From: Paraplanobispora siamensis
GTDB taxonomy: Bacteria > Actinomycetota > Actinomycetes > Streptosporangiales > Streptosporangiaceae
Direction of reading: 5' to 3'
NCBI RefSeq assembly: GCF_016863175.1
Contig: NZ_BOOJ01000008.1
Coordinates: 124,001 to 188,000, forward strand
Length of the DNA stretch: 64,000 nt
Every line of letters begins with the position of its first letter. Position 1 is the first letter of the stretch. The translations under genes and the position numbers were made by a program. Shown here one piece after another: positions 43,924 to 52,535 of the stretch. The notes under the pieces are model-generated. The model saw only the letters and a program-made list of their open reading frames with translations, had not been told where the DNA came from and searched no databases.

Positions 43924-44496
43924 TCATTCCGGAGTGGGGAGATCGGTTTGTGGGCCGAGCGGGGGGTCGTTGGCCAGGTCGAATGCGGCGGCGAGGATGG
44001 TGAGGACCTGAATCATGGCCTGAGGTGCCAACTCGTACGCGCCGCGCCGCCGCTGCGTGATCAGTTTGGCGCTCTGCAGCGCGCGCAGGTGGTGATAGAG
44101 CTGGCCACTCGTGGTCTGCTCACCGTCTCCGCCGAGGGACCCTTGGAGGTCGGTGGTGGTGCACCGGCCCTGTCGTACGAGCGCGGCGAGCAGCGCCAAC
44201 CGAGGCTGGCTGCCCAGGGACTCCAGGATGTCGGCCACCGGTGCCCAATCCGCCGACAGCAACTCGGCGAGAGAATGCTGCCTGTCCCAGAGACTCTCGC
44301 CGCCGGCCAGCCGTGCGGCTCCGACGTAGCCCACCGTCCCGAGCTTGTCCTCCTCCTTCGCCTGGCGAAGCATGCTGGTGGCTGCAGTGGTGAGGGCCGG
44401 CGACTCCAGAGGGCGTCGCGGCGGGCCAAGGGTGTCGACCCGGCCCTCCAGGTGAGCGATCCGGCGCTCGAGTTCGGCGAATCTGTCCTCGCTCAT
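43924..44496 (-). CDS. ArsR-like winged-helix regulator with N-terminal coiled coil
   Basis: 190 aa. The N-terminal helix MSEDRFAELERRIAHLEGRV is a short coiled coil. The C-terminal winged helix contains LGSQPRLALLAALVRQGRCT, TTDLQGSL and QLYHHLRALQSAKLITQRRR. ATG at 44496 has GGAGAG 6 nt upstream; a GTG at 44499 is adjacent. Upstream, TACG-AAATAA-CGTA (44523-44536) in an AT-rich patch may be its promoter/operator. It is the only intact gene inside the second IS630 composite; its target is unknown. Confidence 0.85.
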   Translation of the reverse strand: MSEDRFAELERRIAHLEGRVDTLGPPRRPLESPALTTAATSMLRQAKEEDKLGTVGYVGAARLAGGESLWDRQHSLAELLSADWAPVADILESLGSQPRLALLAALVRQGRCTTTDLQGSLGGDGEQTTSGQLYHHLRALQSAKLITQRRRGAYELAPQAMIQVLTILAAAFDLANDPPLGPQTDLPTPE

Positions 44497-44625
44497 CACA
44501 CTCTCCTACGCTTCTCCATATTTACGAAATAACGTAGATAGCTGACGTGGGCATGGCAAGGCCTTGGCGAGAAGGTGCTCCGGTCCGTTGCCCATATGCC
44601 GGATCAAGCCGCCGGGGCTCAGCTA

Positions 44626-45858
44626 GTGCTGTGACCGGAAACGATCACTGAGTCAGGTAACAGGTTTCAGGCTGCGGGAGTCAGGGGCGGCCGCCCCAGC
44701 GGACGCCTTTCTCGCTTCGGACGCGGGCGCGTTCGCGGCGTTGGGCGGCCAGTACGTCGGGGTGGCGGGCGTGGGTGTTGCGCCAGCGCAGGTAGGCGTG
44801 CAGGGCCCGGCTCTGGACGGTGTGGTTGGGATGGTCGGAGTTGGCCAAGGTGAACTGGCGTAAGGGTCCGAAGTGGGCCTCGATCGGATTGGCCCAGGAG
44901 GCGTAGGCCGGCGTGAACAGCAGCATGACCTTGTGTTTCTTGCCCCAGGTGCGGATGCGCCGGTTCTTGTGCGCCGACAGGTTGTCTCCGATCACGTAGA
45001 TCGGGGCGCCGTCCGGCCGGGCGGCGCGCATCGACTTCAGGGCGGCCCAGGTGCGGTCGCTGCCCTTGCGCCGGTGGTTGACGCCCCACAGCAGGTCATC
45101 GCCGACGGAGTAGCAGCCGTGGAAGTACCTCACGCCATGGGTGCGGTGATAGGTGGCCGGCAGCCGGTCGGGCTCGCCTTGCGGGGCCCAGCCCGAGCCG
45201 GCGGTGGGCCGGACGCCGAGCGGCCCGAACTCACCCGGAGGCGAAGGTGCGCTCGGGCCGCTGGGTCAGGGCGTACTCGATCGTATCCAGCTTGGTGTCG
45301 AAGTCCGGGTCGGGTGAGTCTTTCCAGGTCTCGGTGGGCTGGAAGGTGATGCCGTGCCGGGCCGGCAGGGTGCACAGCGCCTCCCGGCCCAGGGTGAGGC
45401 TGCGGCCAGGCAGGCAGTGCAGGTAGGCGAGAAGTCTGCGGATGGACCAGCGGGTGAAGGGCTGGCCGAGCTTGGCAGGTCGGGTGGTGGCCGTCGCCGC
45501 GACGAAGTCTTCGTCGTCAGGACTCAGCAGGCGGGGACGGCCTCCCGCCCACTGAGGGTCCAGGCAGGCCAGCCCAATCTCGTTGAAGCGGTGAATCACA
45601 TCGCGCACGGTGTCTTCATCGGCCTGCACCAGGCGCGCGATGACCGGCACGGTGTTGCCGCCCGCCGATAGCGCACCGTGCTCATCGTGCCGTGCCGCAC
45701 GATGCGCTGCAGCTTCTGTCCTTCTTGGTCCGTGAGCCCGCGGACCTTGACCGGTTGCGTCACCTGGCCTCCCGAGTGCCGATCGAACGTGATCAGCACC
45801 ATCCAACTGGCAGGAGCGTCCTACGCGCCAACCCGGTGATCGTTTCCGGTCACAGCAC
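44626..45858 (-). mobile_element. IS630-family insertion sequence, second type (decayed)
   Basis: 1233 bp with a perfect 23-bp terminal inverted repeat (GTGCTGTGACCGGAAACGAT plus CAC) and TA at both flanks (44624-44625, 45859-45860). Unrelated in its ends to the element at 27941. Its transposase, on the minus strand, is disrupted. Confidence 0.92.
44681..45802 (-). pseudogene. IS630-family transposase, disrupted by frameshifts
   Basis: N-terminal frame MVLITFDRHSGGQVTQPVKV up to STVRYRRA is lost at a small deletion near 45660; the text resumes in another frame at AGGNTVPVIARLVQADEDTV. That frame runs through the HTH/linker to RTFASG and a stop near 45236, where one extra base destroys the FDEFGPLG motif with the first catalytic Asp. 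The third frame continues HGVRYFHGCYSVGDDLLWGV, YVIGDNLSAHKN and YASWANPIEAHFGPL. A final lost base shortens the usual PLTxAA end. Not functional as written. Confidence 0.88.
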
Positions 45859-45968
45859 TAGGGACCCGCGAGGGGGCGCCGGTGAACCAACCGAGGAACG
45901 CCCGCAGCGAAGCGAGGACGTGACGAGGGCGGGAGCCGGATCGAGGAGCCCCCGAGCCTGCGACGCGC

Positions 45969-46004
45969 AGCGTCGCCATCAAACACAGCGTCGCCATCAA
46001 ACAC
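45969..46004. repeat. 18-bp tandem duplication at the TetR gene end
   Basis: AGCGTCGCCATCAAACAC occurs twice in direct succession. The second copy contains the stop codon of the TetR gene (45997), so the first is an untranslated duplicate. The stretch between the composite element and TetR (45861-45968) has no gene. Confidence 0.75.
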
Positions 46005-46620
46005 GGTCCCAGCCGGGGCGCAGCGATCGTTCCGCCAGGGCGAGGATCTGTTCCAGTCGTTCGGCGAAGGCCGGCAGGTCCTCGACGGTGCGGGGGTGGC
46101 AGGACTCGAAGCCGACGCGCGCCACGCTGGTGAACAGCGAGACGACGAAGTGGGGGAGCAGGTCGTCGGGGGAGCAGCCCTCCCGGCGGGCGATCTCGGC
46201 GATCAGCCGCCGCTCGTTCTCCATCATCCGGCTGACGCTCCCGGCGAAGAGCGCGGGGGTGCTCTCGATCAGCTCGCGGGCCTTGAGGAACCTCCTGGTC
46301 TCGGTCTGGTCTCCGTTCTGCAGCTCGGCGACGACCGCGCGCATGGCGTGGCCCAGGGCGACGAAGGGCGGCTCCTCGGCGGGACGGGCGGCCAGTTCCC
46401 TCAGCATCACCTCCTGCCCGTCGACGGGGAGGGAGAGCGCGACGTCCTCCTTGGTCGCGAAGTAGCGGAAGAACGTGCGTGGCGAGACCTCGACGGCGGC
46501 CGCGATCTGGTCGACGGTGGTGGCCTCGTAGCCCTGAGCCAGGAACAGGTCGAGGGCGGCGTCGATCAGTGCCAGCCGTGTCTTCTCCTTCTTGCGCTCA
46601 CGCAGCCCCGGCTGGCTCAT
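45997..46620 (-). CDS. TetR-family regulator, divergent from MFS exporter
   Basis: 207 aa. Helix-turn-helix LALIDAALDLFLAQGYEATT with VEVSPRTFFRYFATKEDVAL is a textbook TetR/AcrR N-terminus. The ligand domain is variable. ATG at 46620 has GAGGAGG 8 nt upstream. It stands back-to-back with a 14-helix MFS exporter, the usual arrangement for a drug-responsive repressor controlling both genes; TGCCATAA direct repeats at 46657 and 46708 may be part of the operator. Confidence 0.93.
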   Translation of the reverse strand: MSQPGLRERKKEKTRLALIDAALDLFLAQGYEATTVDQIAAAVEVSPRTFFRYFATKEDVALSLPVDGQEVMLRELAARPAEEPPFVALGHAMRAVVAELQNGDQTETRRFLKARELIESTPALFAGSVSRMMENERRLIAEIARREGCSPDDLLPHFVVSLFTSVARVGFESCHPRTVEDLPAFAERLEQILALAERSLRPGWDRV

Positions 46621-46688
46621 GACTGTCACCTCCTCGCAACGTAGAGTTCACAGTCTGCCATAAGTCATTTTGTGCCTCATGAAATGAT

Positions 46689-46717
46689 TTGTCATCTGTC
46701 AGTGGCTGCCATAAATT
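46689..46717 (+). promoter_or_regulatory. Promoter of the MFS exporter
   Basis: TTGTCA (46689-46694), 17-bp spacer, TAAATT (46712-46717), 57 nt before the ATG. It lies in an AT-rich tract that also has an imperfect dyad TCATTT…AAATGA (46665-46687), suited to TetR binding. Confidence 0.45.
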
Positions 46718-46773
46718 ACCTCGATGACGTCCCAACATGGGATGTATCCGCAGCTACAGAGGGGGACTCTTCC

Positions 46774-48360
46774 ATGGCACAGGCCAAGACGGTGGCGCCG
46801 CCACCGGACGGGGGCGCGGCATCCAGGCAGGGCCATCCCTGGCTCACTCTGCTGGCGGTCTCGCTCGGCGTGATGATGGTGATGCTCGACGGCACGGTCG
46901 TGGCCATCGCCAACCCGGTGATCGGCGCCGACCTCAAGGCGTCCCTCGCCGGCCTGCAGTGGGTGACCAGCGGCTACCTGCTGGCGCTCGCCGTGTTCCT
47001 GATCACCGCCGGCAAGCTCGGTGACCTGTTCGGCCACAAGAGGGTCTTCGTCGTCGGCATCGCCGGGTTCGCGCTCACCTCGCTCGCGATCGGCCTGAGC
47101 GACTCCATCGGCATGCTGATCGCCTTCCGCGTGCTCCAGGGCCTGTTCGGCGCGTTGCTGCAGCCCGCCGCCCTCGCCCTGCTCCGCGCGGCCTTCCCGG
47201 CCGAGAAGCTCAACATGGCGATCGGCGTCTGGGGCGCCACGATCGGCCTGTCCAGCGCGGCCGGCCCCCTCCTCGGCGGTCTGCTGGTGGACGAGAAGAC
47301 CGGCGACTGGCAGTCGGTGTTCTTCATCAACGTCCCGGTCGGCATCGTCGCGCTGATCGTCGCCCTCCTCGTCATCAAGGAGAGCAGGGCCGAGTCGCTG
47401 TCCAAGGTCGACTGGCTCGGCGTGGTGCTGCTGTCGGGCGCGATGTTCTGCCTGGTCTGGGCGATCATCAAGGCTCCGGAGTACGGCTGGGGCGACGCCA
47501 AGACGCTCGCCTTCCTGGCCGGGACCCTGCTGCTCGGCGCGGCGTTCGTCTGGTGGCAGGGCAGGGCGGCCGAGCCGCTGGTCCCGCTCAGCCTGTTCGG
47601 CAGCCTGTCGGTCTCGGTCGGCACCGTGCTGATGGTGCTGACCGCGTTCTCGATGTTCGGCGCGATGTTCTTCCTCACCTTCTACTTCCAGGGCGTGCAC
47701 AACCTCTCGCCGCTGGAGGCGGGCGTCCGGATGCTCCCGATGAGCGCGGGCATGATCGTCGCCTCGCCGCTCGCGGGCGCCGCCATCAGCAGGTTCGGCC
47801 CGAAGATCCCGATCGTGGCGGGCATGCTGATCACCTCCGTGGCGATGTTCCTGCTGTCCCGGCTGGGACTGGAGGACGGCTACGCGGCCAGCGCGGTCCC
47901 GTTCGTGCTGCTGGCCTTCGGCCTCTCGCCGGTCATGGTCGGCGCCACCGAGATCATCGTGGGCAACGCCCCCGAGGAGCTCAGCGGCGTCGCGGGCGGC
48001 ATGCAGCAGTCGGCCATGCAGGTCGGCGGCTCGCTGGGCACCGCGGTGCTCGGCGCGATCGTGGCCGGCAAGGTGAGCGACGTGCTGCCCGGCTACTGGA
48101 GCGCGACCGGGCTCCCGGCGCCGTCCCCGGCGCAGATGGAGGGGCTCGCGCAGGCCGCCTCCTTCGCCGAGGCACCCGTCCAGCCCGGCACGCCCGAGGC
48201 GGTGGCCCAGGCCATCACCGGTGTGGTGAACTCCTCCTTCCTGGACGGCATGCACCTCGGCTTCCAGGTCAGCACGGGCGTCGCGGTGCTCGCCGCGCTG
48301 CTCGCGCTGGTCGTCAAGGCCGGCCGCAAGACCGAGGGCGCCCCCGTCCACATGGGCTGA
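46774..48360 (+). CDS. DHA2-family MFS drug exporter (EmrB/QacA type, 14 helices)
   Basis: 528 aa with 14 predicted membrane segments. Motif C-like region LDGTVVAIANPVIG in helix 1, motif A GKLGDLFGHKRVF, motif B-type FRVLQGLFGALLQPAALALL, and the family run LSSAAGPLLGGLL. ATG at 46774 after GAGGGGGA. Exports hydrophobic or cationic compounds by proton antiport; the specific substrate is not inferable. Divergent TetR regulator 45997-46620. Confidence 0.94.
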   Translation: MAQAKTVAPPPDGGAASRQGHPWLTLLAVSLGVMMVMLDGTVVAIANPVIGADLKASLAGLQWVTSGYLLALAVFLITAGKLGDLFGHKRVFVVGIAGFALTSLAIGLSDSIGMLIAFRVLQGLFGALLQPAALALLRAAFPAEKLNMAIGVWGATIGLSSAAGPLLGGLLVDEKTGDWQSVFFINVPVGIVALIVALLVIKESRAESLSKVDWLGVVLLSGAMFCLVWAIIKAPEYGWGDAKTLAFLAGTLLLGAAFVWWQGRAAEPLVPLSLFGSLSVSVGTVLMVLTAFSMFGAMFFLTFYFQGVHNLSPLEAGVRMLPMSAGMIVASPLAGAAISRFGPKIPIVAGMLITSVAMFLLSRLGLEDGYAASAVPFVLLAFGLSPVMVGATEIIVGNAPEELSGVAGGMQQSAMQVGGSLGTAVLGAIVAGKVSDVLPGYWSATGLPAPSPAQMEGLAQAASFAEAPVQPGTPEAVAQAITGVVNSSFLDGMHLGFQVSTGVAVLAALLALVVKAGRKTEGAPVHMG

Positions 48361-48433
48361 CCCTCCGGCGTCCCCGCCGTCCCCTGGCGCCCTCTCGCGG
48401 ACGCCGGGACGGCGCGGGCATAAAATCGACAGG

Positions 48434-48685
48434 GTGAGCACGAAGATCCTTCCAGAGAGCGACGTCAGGCCGGACCTGTCGCACGGTGACGGCGACCACG
48501 AGCGGTTCGCGCACTACGTCGAGAAGAACAAGATCATGGAGAGCGCGCTCAGCGGCATCCCGGTGCGCGCGCTCTGCGGCAAGGTCTGGGTGCCGAACCG
48601 GGATCCGCAGAAGTTCCCGGTCTGCCCCGAGTGCAAGGAGATCTACGAAGGGCTTCCCAAGGGCGACGACGGCGACAATCAGTGA
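48434..48685 (+). CDS. DUF3039 family protein
   Basis: 83 aa. Pattern FAHYVEKNKIMESALSGIPV, then ALCGKVWVPNRDP and FPVCPECKEIYEGLP, gives four possible zinc ligands (Cys in LCGK, VCPEC). GTG start. Widely conserved in actinobacteria, normally encoded near the DExH helicase found here at 52532; function unknown. Confidence 0.9.
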   Translation: MSTKILPESDVRPDLSHGDGDHERFAHYVEKNKIMESALSGIPVRALCGKVWVPNRDPQKFPVCPECKEIYEGLPKGDDGDNQ

Positions 48686-48780
48686 GTGTTGCTCACCGGT
48701 GATCGCGCCCCGTGCGGCTACGGTCGAGATGTCGCTGAAAGGCGGCATCCGGCCAGGCCGGATGGCTTATCGGGGGAGTC

Positions 48781-49809
48781 ATGTTTTCGCGCGCGATCGC
48801 CGTCGCTTCGGCGTGCCTGCTGACGGCGGGTCTCGCCCCGGTGAGCACCGGCCCGCCGGTCCATGTGGCCGCCGGTTCAGCACCCCTGGCGACCACTGAG
48901 TTCCCGGCCCGGCTCTCCGCCTCTCCGGCGTCCCTCGTCCCGGCGCTTTTGCAGCCCGGCCCGGCGCGCCAGGAGGCGGATCCGTGCGCGGCCGCCGCCC
49001 GGGTCGTGAACCCGCGGTCCCCGGGACGCGACGCCGAGCCGTACGCCCCCGGGCGGGCGCAGGTCGCCGAGATGATCGCCGACCTGGAGGCGCGCCGCCC
49101 GCGGGCGGCCAGGCTCACCGGGGAGCCGGTCACCGTCCCGACCTGGGTGCACGTGATCACCGACGGGCCCCGGGGCGCGCCCGACAACGCGGTGCACGAC
49201 CAGATGGCCGTGCTCAACGACGCCTACGCCGGCCGGCTCGGCGGGTCCGACACCGGCATCCGGTTCCGGCTCGACGGCCTGACCAGGACCGACAGCCCGG
49301 CCTGGTTCCACGACCCGCTCTCCTACGAGCGGTCGATCAAGCGCATGCGCAGGGGCGGCGCGGAGACGCTCAACCTCTACATCGCCCAGCTGGGCCGGAT
49401 GGTGCTCGGCTACTCCACCTACCCGCACTGGTACGCCGACGAGCCCCAGCTCGACGGCGTGGTCGTCGACTGGCGCAGCCTGCCCGGCGGGTCGCTGCGC
49501 GACTTCGACCGGGGGTTCACCGGAGTCCACGAGATCGGCCACTGGCTCGGGCTGCTGCACACCTTCGAGAACGGCTGCCGGGAGCCGGGGGACGCGATCG
49601 CCGACACACCCCCCGAGGCGCATCCCACCGACGGCTGCCCGGAGGGCAAGGACACCTGCCCGCAGGAGGGCACGGACCCGGTGCACAACTTCATGGACTA
49701 CTCCCACGACGCCTGCATGTCGGAGTTCACCGCAGGCCAGGCGGTCCGGATGCGAGAGGCCTGGGCCGCGTACCGCGAGGCGGGAACGGACATTACTCTT
49801 GACAGGTGA
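48781..49809 (+). CDS. Secreted zinc metalloprotease, M43 (pappalysin/cytophagalysin) type
   Basis: 342 aa. N-terminal signal peptide (RAIAVASACLLTAGLAPVST). The zinc motif HEIGHWLGLLH has His250, Glu251, His254 and His260, the metzincin HExxHxxGxxH pattern. The Met-turn is in NFMDYS (Met305). Between them lie Cys-rich NGCREPGD and TDGCPEGKDTCPQE, typical of M43B enzymes. ATG at 48781 follows GGGGGAG. Exported; probably degrades external proteins. The stop overlaps the next GTG. Confidence 0.93.
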   Translation: MFSRAIAVASACLLTAGLAPVSTGPPVHVAAGSAPLATTEFPARLSASPASLVPALLQPGPARQEADPCAAAARVVNPRSPGRDAEPYAPGRAQVAEMIADLEARRPRAARLTGEPVTVPTWVHVITDGPRGAPDNAVHDQMAVLNDAYAGRLGGSDTGIRFRLDGLTRTDSPAWFHDPLSYERSIKRMRRGGAETLNLYIAQLGRMVLGYSTYPHWYADEPQLDGVVVDWRSLPGGSLRDFDRGFTGVHEIGHWLGLLHTFENGCREPGDAIADTPPEAHPTDGCPEGKDTCPQEGTDPVHNFMDYSHDACMSEFTAGQAVRMREAWAAYREAGTDITLDR

Positions 49810-51206
49810 CAGCACCGAAGACGATTGACGCTCCATACCAACCCCCTCGGATCTTCGGCCCGGAATACCGGACGGCATCGCTCGGGATCCTGCTCGTCGT
49901 CACGTTGATCGCCTTCGAGGGCATGTCCATCGGCGCGATCATGCCCGCGGCCTCCGCCGAGCTCAACGCGCTCAACCTGTACGGCATGAGCTTCTCGGCG
50001 TTCCTGATCGCCGGACTGTTCGCCAACGTGGCCGCCGGGCTCTGGTCCGACCGGCGGGGGCACCCGACACCGTTCCTGGTCGGCGTGGCCCTGTTCGTGG
50101 TGGGCATGTTCCTGGCGGGCGCCGCCTCCTCCAAGGAGGTGTTCATCGTCGCCCGCGCCGTGCAGGGGCTGGGCGGCGGGTTCGCCGTCGTCGCGATCTA
50201 CGTCATGATCGCGCGGGTCTACGCCCCCGCCGCCAGGCCCAAGATCTTCGCCGGACTCTCGGCGGCCTGGGTGCTGCCCGCCCTGGTGGGTCCCGGCATC
50301 GGCGGGTTCGTCGCCCAGACGGTCGGCTGGCGCTGGGTCTTCTACGGGATCATCCCGCTGGTCATCCCCGCCCTGGTGATGCTGCTGCCCGCGCTGCGCG
50401 GCGGCGGCGGCCCGGGCCGTGAAGGGGCGCCCGCCCCCGCCACCGGGCCCCGCTCCAGGCCGCTGCCGATGACCCTGGCCGCGCTGGGGACGGCCGTCGG
50501 CGCCGGGGTGCTGCTCTACGGGGCCGACCAGCTGCACAGCGCCCCGGTGCGGGGCGGCGTCCTGTCCGCGGCGGGTCTGCTCGCCCTGGCCGTCGGGCTG
50601 CCCCGCCTGCTGCCGCGCAGGGCGCTCAGGTTCGGCCGCGGGCTGCCCACCACGGTGATGATGCGCGGCGTCCTGTCCGCGGCCTTCTTCGGGGTCAACT
50701 CCTTCATCCCGCTGGTGCTCCAGAAGGAGTTCGGCTTCACCCTCACCGAGGCCGGGATCGCCCTCACCGTCGGCGCCATCGGCTGGAGCAGCGGCTCCTA
50801 CCTGCAGGCCCACCGCGAATGGGACCGGCCCAAGCTGGTGCGGTTCGGCGCGGCCGCGGTCACCGGGGGCATCCTGCTGACCGCGCTCGCCATGGTCCCC
50901 GGGCTGACCGGCTGGATCATGGCCCCCGCCTGGATACTCGCCGGACTGGGCATGGGCGTCGGCATGTCCAGCGTGAGCCTCACCACGATGCGCCAGTCGC
51001 CCGACGCCGAGCAGGGCGCGAACTCCGCGGCCCTGCAGGTCGTCGACACCCTGGGCAGCTCGCTGACCATCGGCTTCGGCGGCGTGCTGGTCAACCTGAT
51101 CGGCCACGACGACATCGGCACCGGTTTCCTGTCGATCGTCGCCATGACCGCGGCGATCGGGGCGCTCGGCGTGGTCGTCGCCGGGCGCATGCGCGACACC
51201 GCCTGA
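49806..51206 (+). CDS. MFS transporter
   Basis: 466 aa. GTG at 49806 overlaps the protease stop (GTGACAGC). About 12-14 hydrophobic segments. Motif A-like LWSDRRGHPTPFLVGVALFV, motif B-like RAVQGLGGGFAVVAIYVMIA, and motif C AWVLPALVGPGIGGFVA. A hydrophilic Gly/Pro/Arg loop (about 200-218) divides the two halves. Probably a multidrug-type exporter; no specific evidence on substrate. Confidence 0.92.
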   Translation: MTAPKTIDAPYQPPRIFGPEYRTASLGILLVVTLIAFEGMSIGAIMPAASAELNALNLYGMSFSAFLIAGLFANVAAGLWSDRRGHPTPFLVGVALFVVGMFLAGAASSKEVFIVARAVQGLGGGFAVVAIYVMIARVYAPAARPKIFAGLSAAWVLPALVGPGIGGFVAQTVGWRWVFYGIIPLVIPALVMLLPALRGGGGPGREGAPAPATGPRSRPLPMTLAALGTAVGAGVLLYGADQLHSAPVRGGVLSAAGLLALAVGLPRLLPRRALRFGRGLPTTVMMRGVLSAAFFGVNSFIPLVLQKEFGFTLTEAGIALTVGAIGWSSGSYLQAHREWDRPKLVRFGAAAVTGGILLTALAMVPGLTGWIMAPAWILAGLGMGVGMSSVSLTTMRQSPDAEQGANSAALQVVDTLGSSLTIGFGGVLVNLIGHDDIGTGFLSIVAMTAAIGALGVVVAGRMRDTA

Positions 51207-51300
51207 TCCGCCGTGCCATACCGGTGATCACCTATGGCCGGACCGCCGGCCGGGAGGCATGGTAGGACGGGAGAGCCGCGTTCACCGGGAGGAGGGCCGC

Positions 51301-52293
51301 GTGGACGAACCGCCCCACCGGATGCGACCGCCACAGGAGCCCCCGCAGCGGCCCCGCCGCCCCCGCCGGGCGCGGCCGTACGGCCCGGTGACGCCGGCGG
51401 ACGCCTCCGCCGAGGGCGCGGAGGACCCGGCGGCCCGGGCGGGTGGTCCGGCGCTTCAGCGGGGCGGCTCCGCGGAGGGTGCGGAGAGACCGGCGGCCCG
51501 GAGGGGTGGTTTCGCTGAGAGCGCGGAGGATCCCGCGCTCTGGAGAGGCGGCTCCGAGGCGGACGAGATCACGGGGCCGGGAGAGCGGACCCGGGCGCGG
51601 CCTTTCCCGAGGCCGGGGTGGAGCCCGGTGCGGCCGGGGCCCGCCCGCTCGCCCGAGGCCCTCGGCGAGCCGGAGGAGGACCTGCCCCCCTCGGCCCGCC
51701 TGTACGGCGCGCCCGTCGCGCCGCCCCGGCACGGGATCCCGCGACGCCTGCACCGCCCCCTCATCGGCCTGCTCGTCCTGGTGATCTGCGCCGGAGCGGT
51801 CGCCGCAGTCGCCTTCCTGGTGGTGCGCTCCCCGTCCTCCGCCGAACCCGTCCGGGTGACCGACCGGGCCGCGGGCGCCGGCTACCCGCTGCCCGCCGGG
51901 TGGAGCAGGGCGGCCTCGCCCCCGGTCACGGGCTTCACCTCGGCCGCCGGGGACGGCCGGACCGTGACGGTGCTGGCCGGGCCGGGTGAGCCGGTCACCG
52001 ACGCGCGCAGGGCCGCGACCGAGCTCGCCGACCTGTACAGCAAGCTGCTGCTCCACGGCGACGAGGTGAAGGTCGAGGAGGACGAGGCGATCACCGTCGG
52101 CGGGTGGACCGGGCACAGCCGCGCCCTGCGGGCGCAGTACCGCGACGTGGTGAACCTCCCCGCCTACCTGCGGGTGGTGGTCCTCACCGGGCCCTCCGGG
52201 CCTCCGCTGGTGCTGCTCGCGGTGGCCAAGCCCGACGATCCGGGGGCCCGCGCCGCGATCGACGCGGTGGTCGCGGGCCTGCGACCGGCGTGA
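51301..52293 (+). CDS. Membrane-anchored protein with Pro-rich, repeat-bearing N-terminus
   Basis: 330 aa. The cytoplasmic N-terminus (about 155 residues) is Pro/Arg-rich and holds three imperfect repeats of about 20 residues beginning SAEGAEDPAARAGG, SAEGAERPAARRGG and FAESAEDPALWRGG. One membrane helix (LIGLLVLVICAGAVAAVAFL) is followed by an extracytoplasmic domain (about 190-330) of the type found in many actinobacterial lipoprotein-like hypotheticals. GTG at 51301 with GGAGGAGG upstream. No function assigned. Confidence 0.75.
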   Translation: MDEPPHRMRPPQEPPQRPRRPRRARPYGPVTPADASAEGAEDPAARAGGPALQRGGSAEGAERPAARRGGFAESAEDPALWRGGSEADEITGPGERTRARPFPRPGWSPVRPGPARSPEALGEPEEDLPPSARLYGAPVAPPRHGIPRRLHRPLIGLLVLVICAGAVAAVAFLVVRSPSSAEPVRVTDRAAGAGYPLPAGWSRAASPPVTGFTSAAGDGRTVTVLAGPGEPVTDARRAATELADLYSKLLLHGDEVKVEEDEAITVGGWTGHSRALRAQYRDVVNLPAYLRVVVLTGPSGPPLVLLAVAKPDDPGARAAIDAVVAGLRPA

Positions 52294-52451
52294 CGGCGGC
52301 CCGCCGTACGGGCCCGCGGGCGTCCGCGACGGGGCACGGCGGGTGTGGACGTACGGGACCCGGGGTCCCATTAGCACGAGGAGATGACCTTGGCGAGGAT
52401 CTCGGACGATCGGCACGTCTTGTCGGCGGCGGCGATTACTCTGGGGGAATT

Positions 52452-52535
52452 GTGAGTGAGCGAAGCGAGCGAGCCATCAGACACAGCAGCGCTGCGAGTG
52501 CCCCGATGACCCCCCGGGCGAGGAGGGGCGCATGA
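52452..52535 (+). CDS. Possible 27-codon upstream ORF overlapping the helicase start
   Basis: GTG with GGGGGA 4 nt upstream. The product begins MSERSERAIRHSSAASAP and its TGA overlaps the helicase ATG (ATGA). The underlying DNA GAGCGAAGCGAGCGA recurs between genes in related actinobacteria, so this may be a dispersed repeat rather than a gene. If translated it would couple to the helicase. Confidence 0.3.
   Translation: MSERSERAIRHSSAASAPMTPRARRGA

Larger units (their letters stand above)
43731..45858. mobile_element. Second IS630-type composite element carrying an ArsR-like regulator
   Basis: 2128-bp unit bounded by inverted copies of the same 23-bp terminus, GTGCTGTGACCGGAAACGAT plus CAC, with TA outside each (43729-43730 and 45859-45860). 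Contents: a 123-bp solo IS end, one regulator gene, and a complete but decayed IS630 copy. Excision with one TA would join the yqgE 3' flank to GGGACCCGCG, a plausible ancestral junction. Movement as one unit is inferred. Confidence 0.65.
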
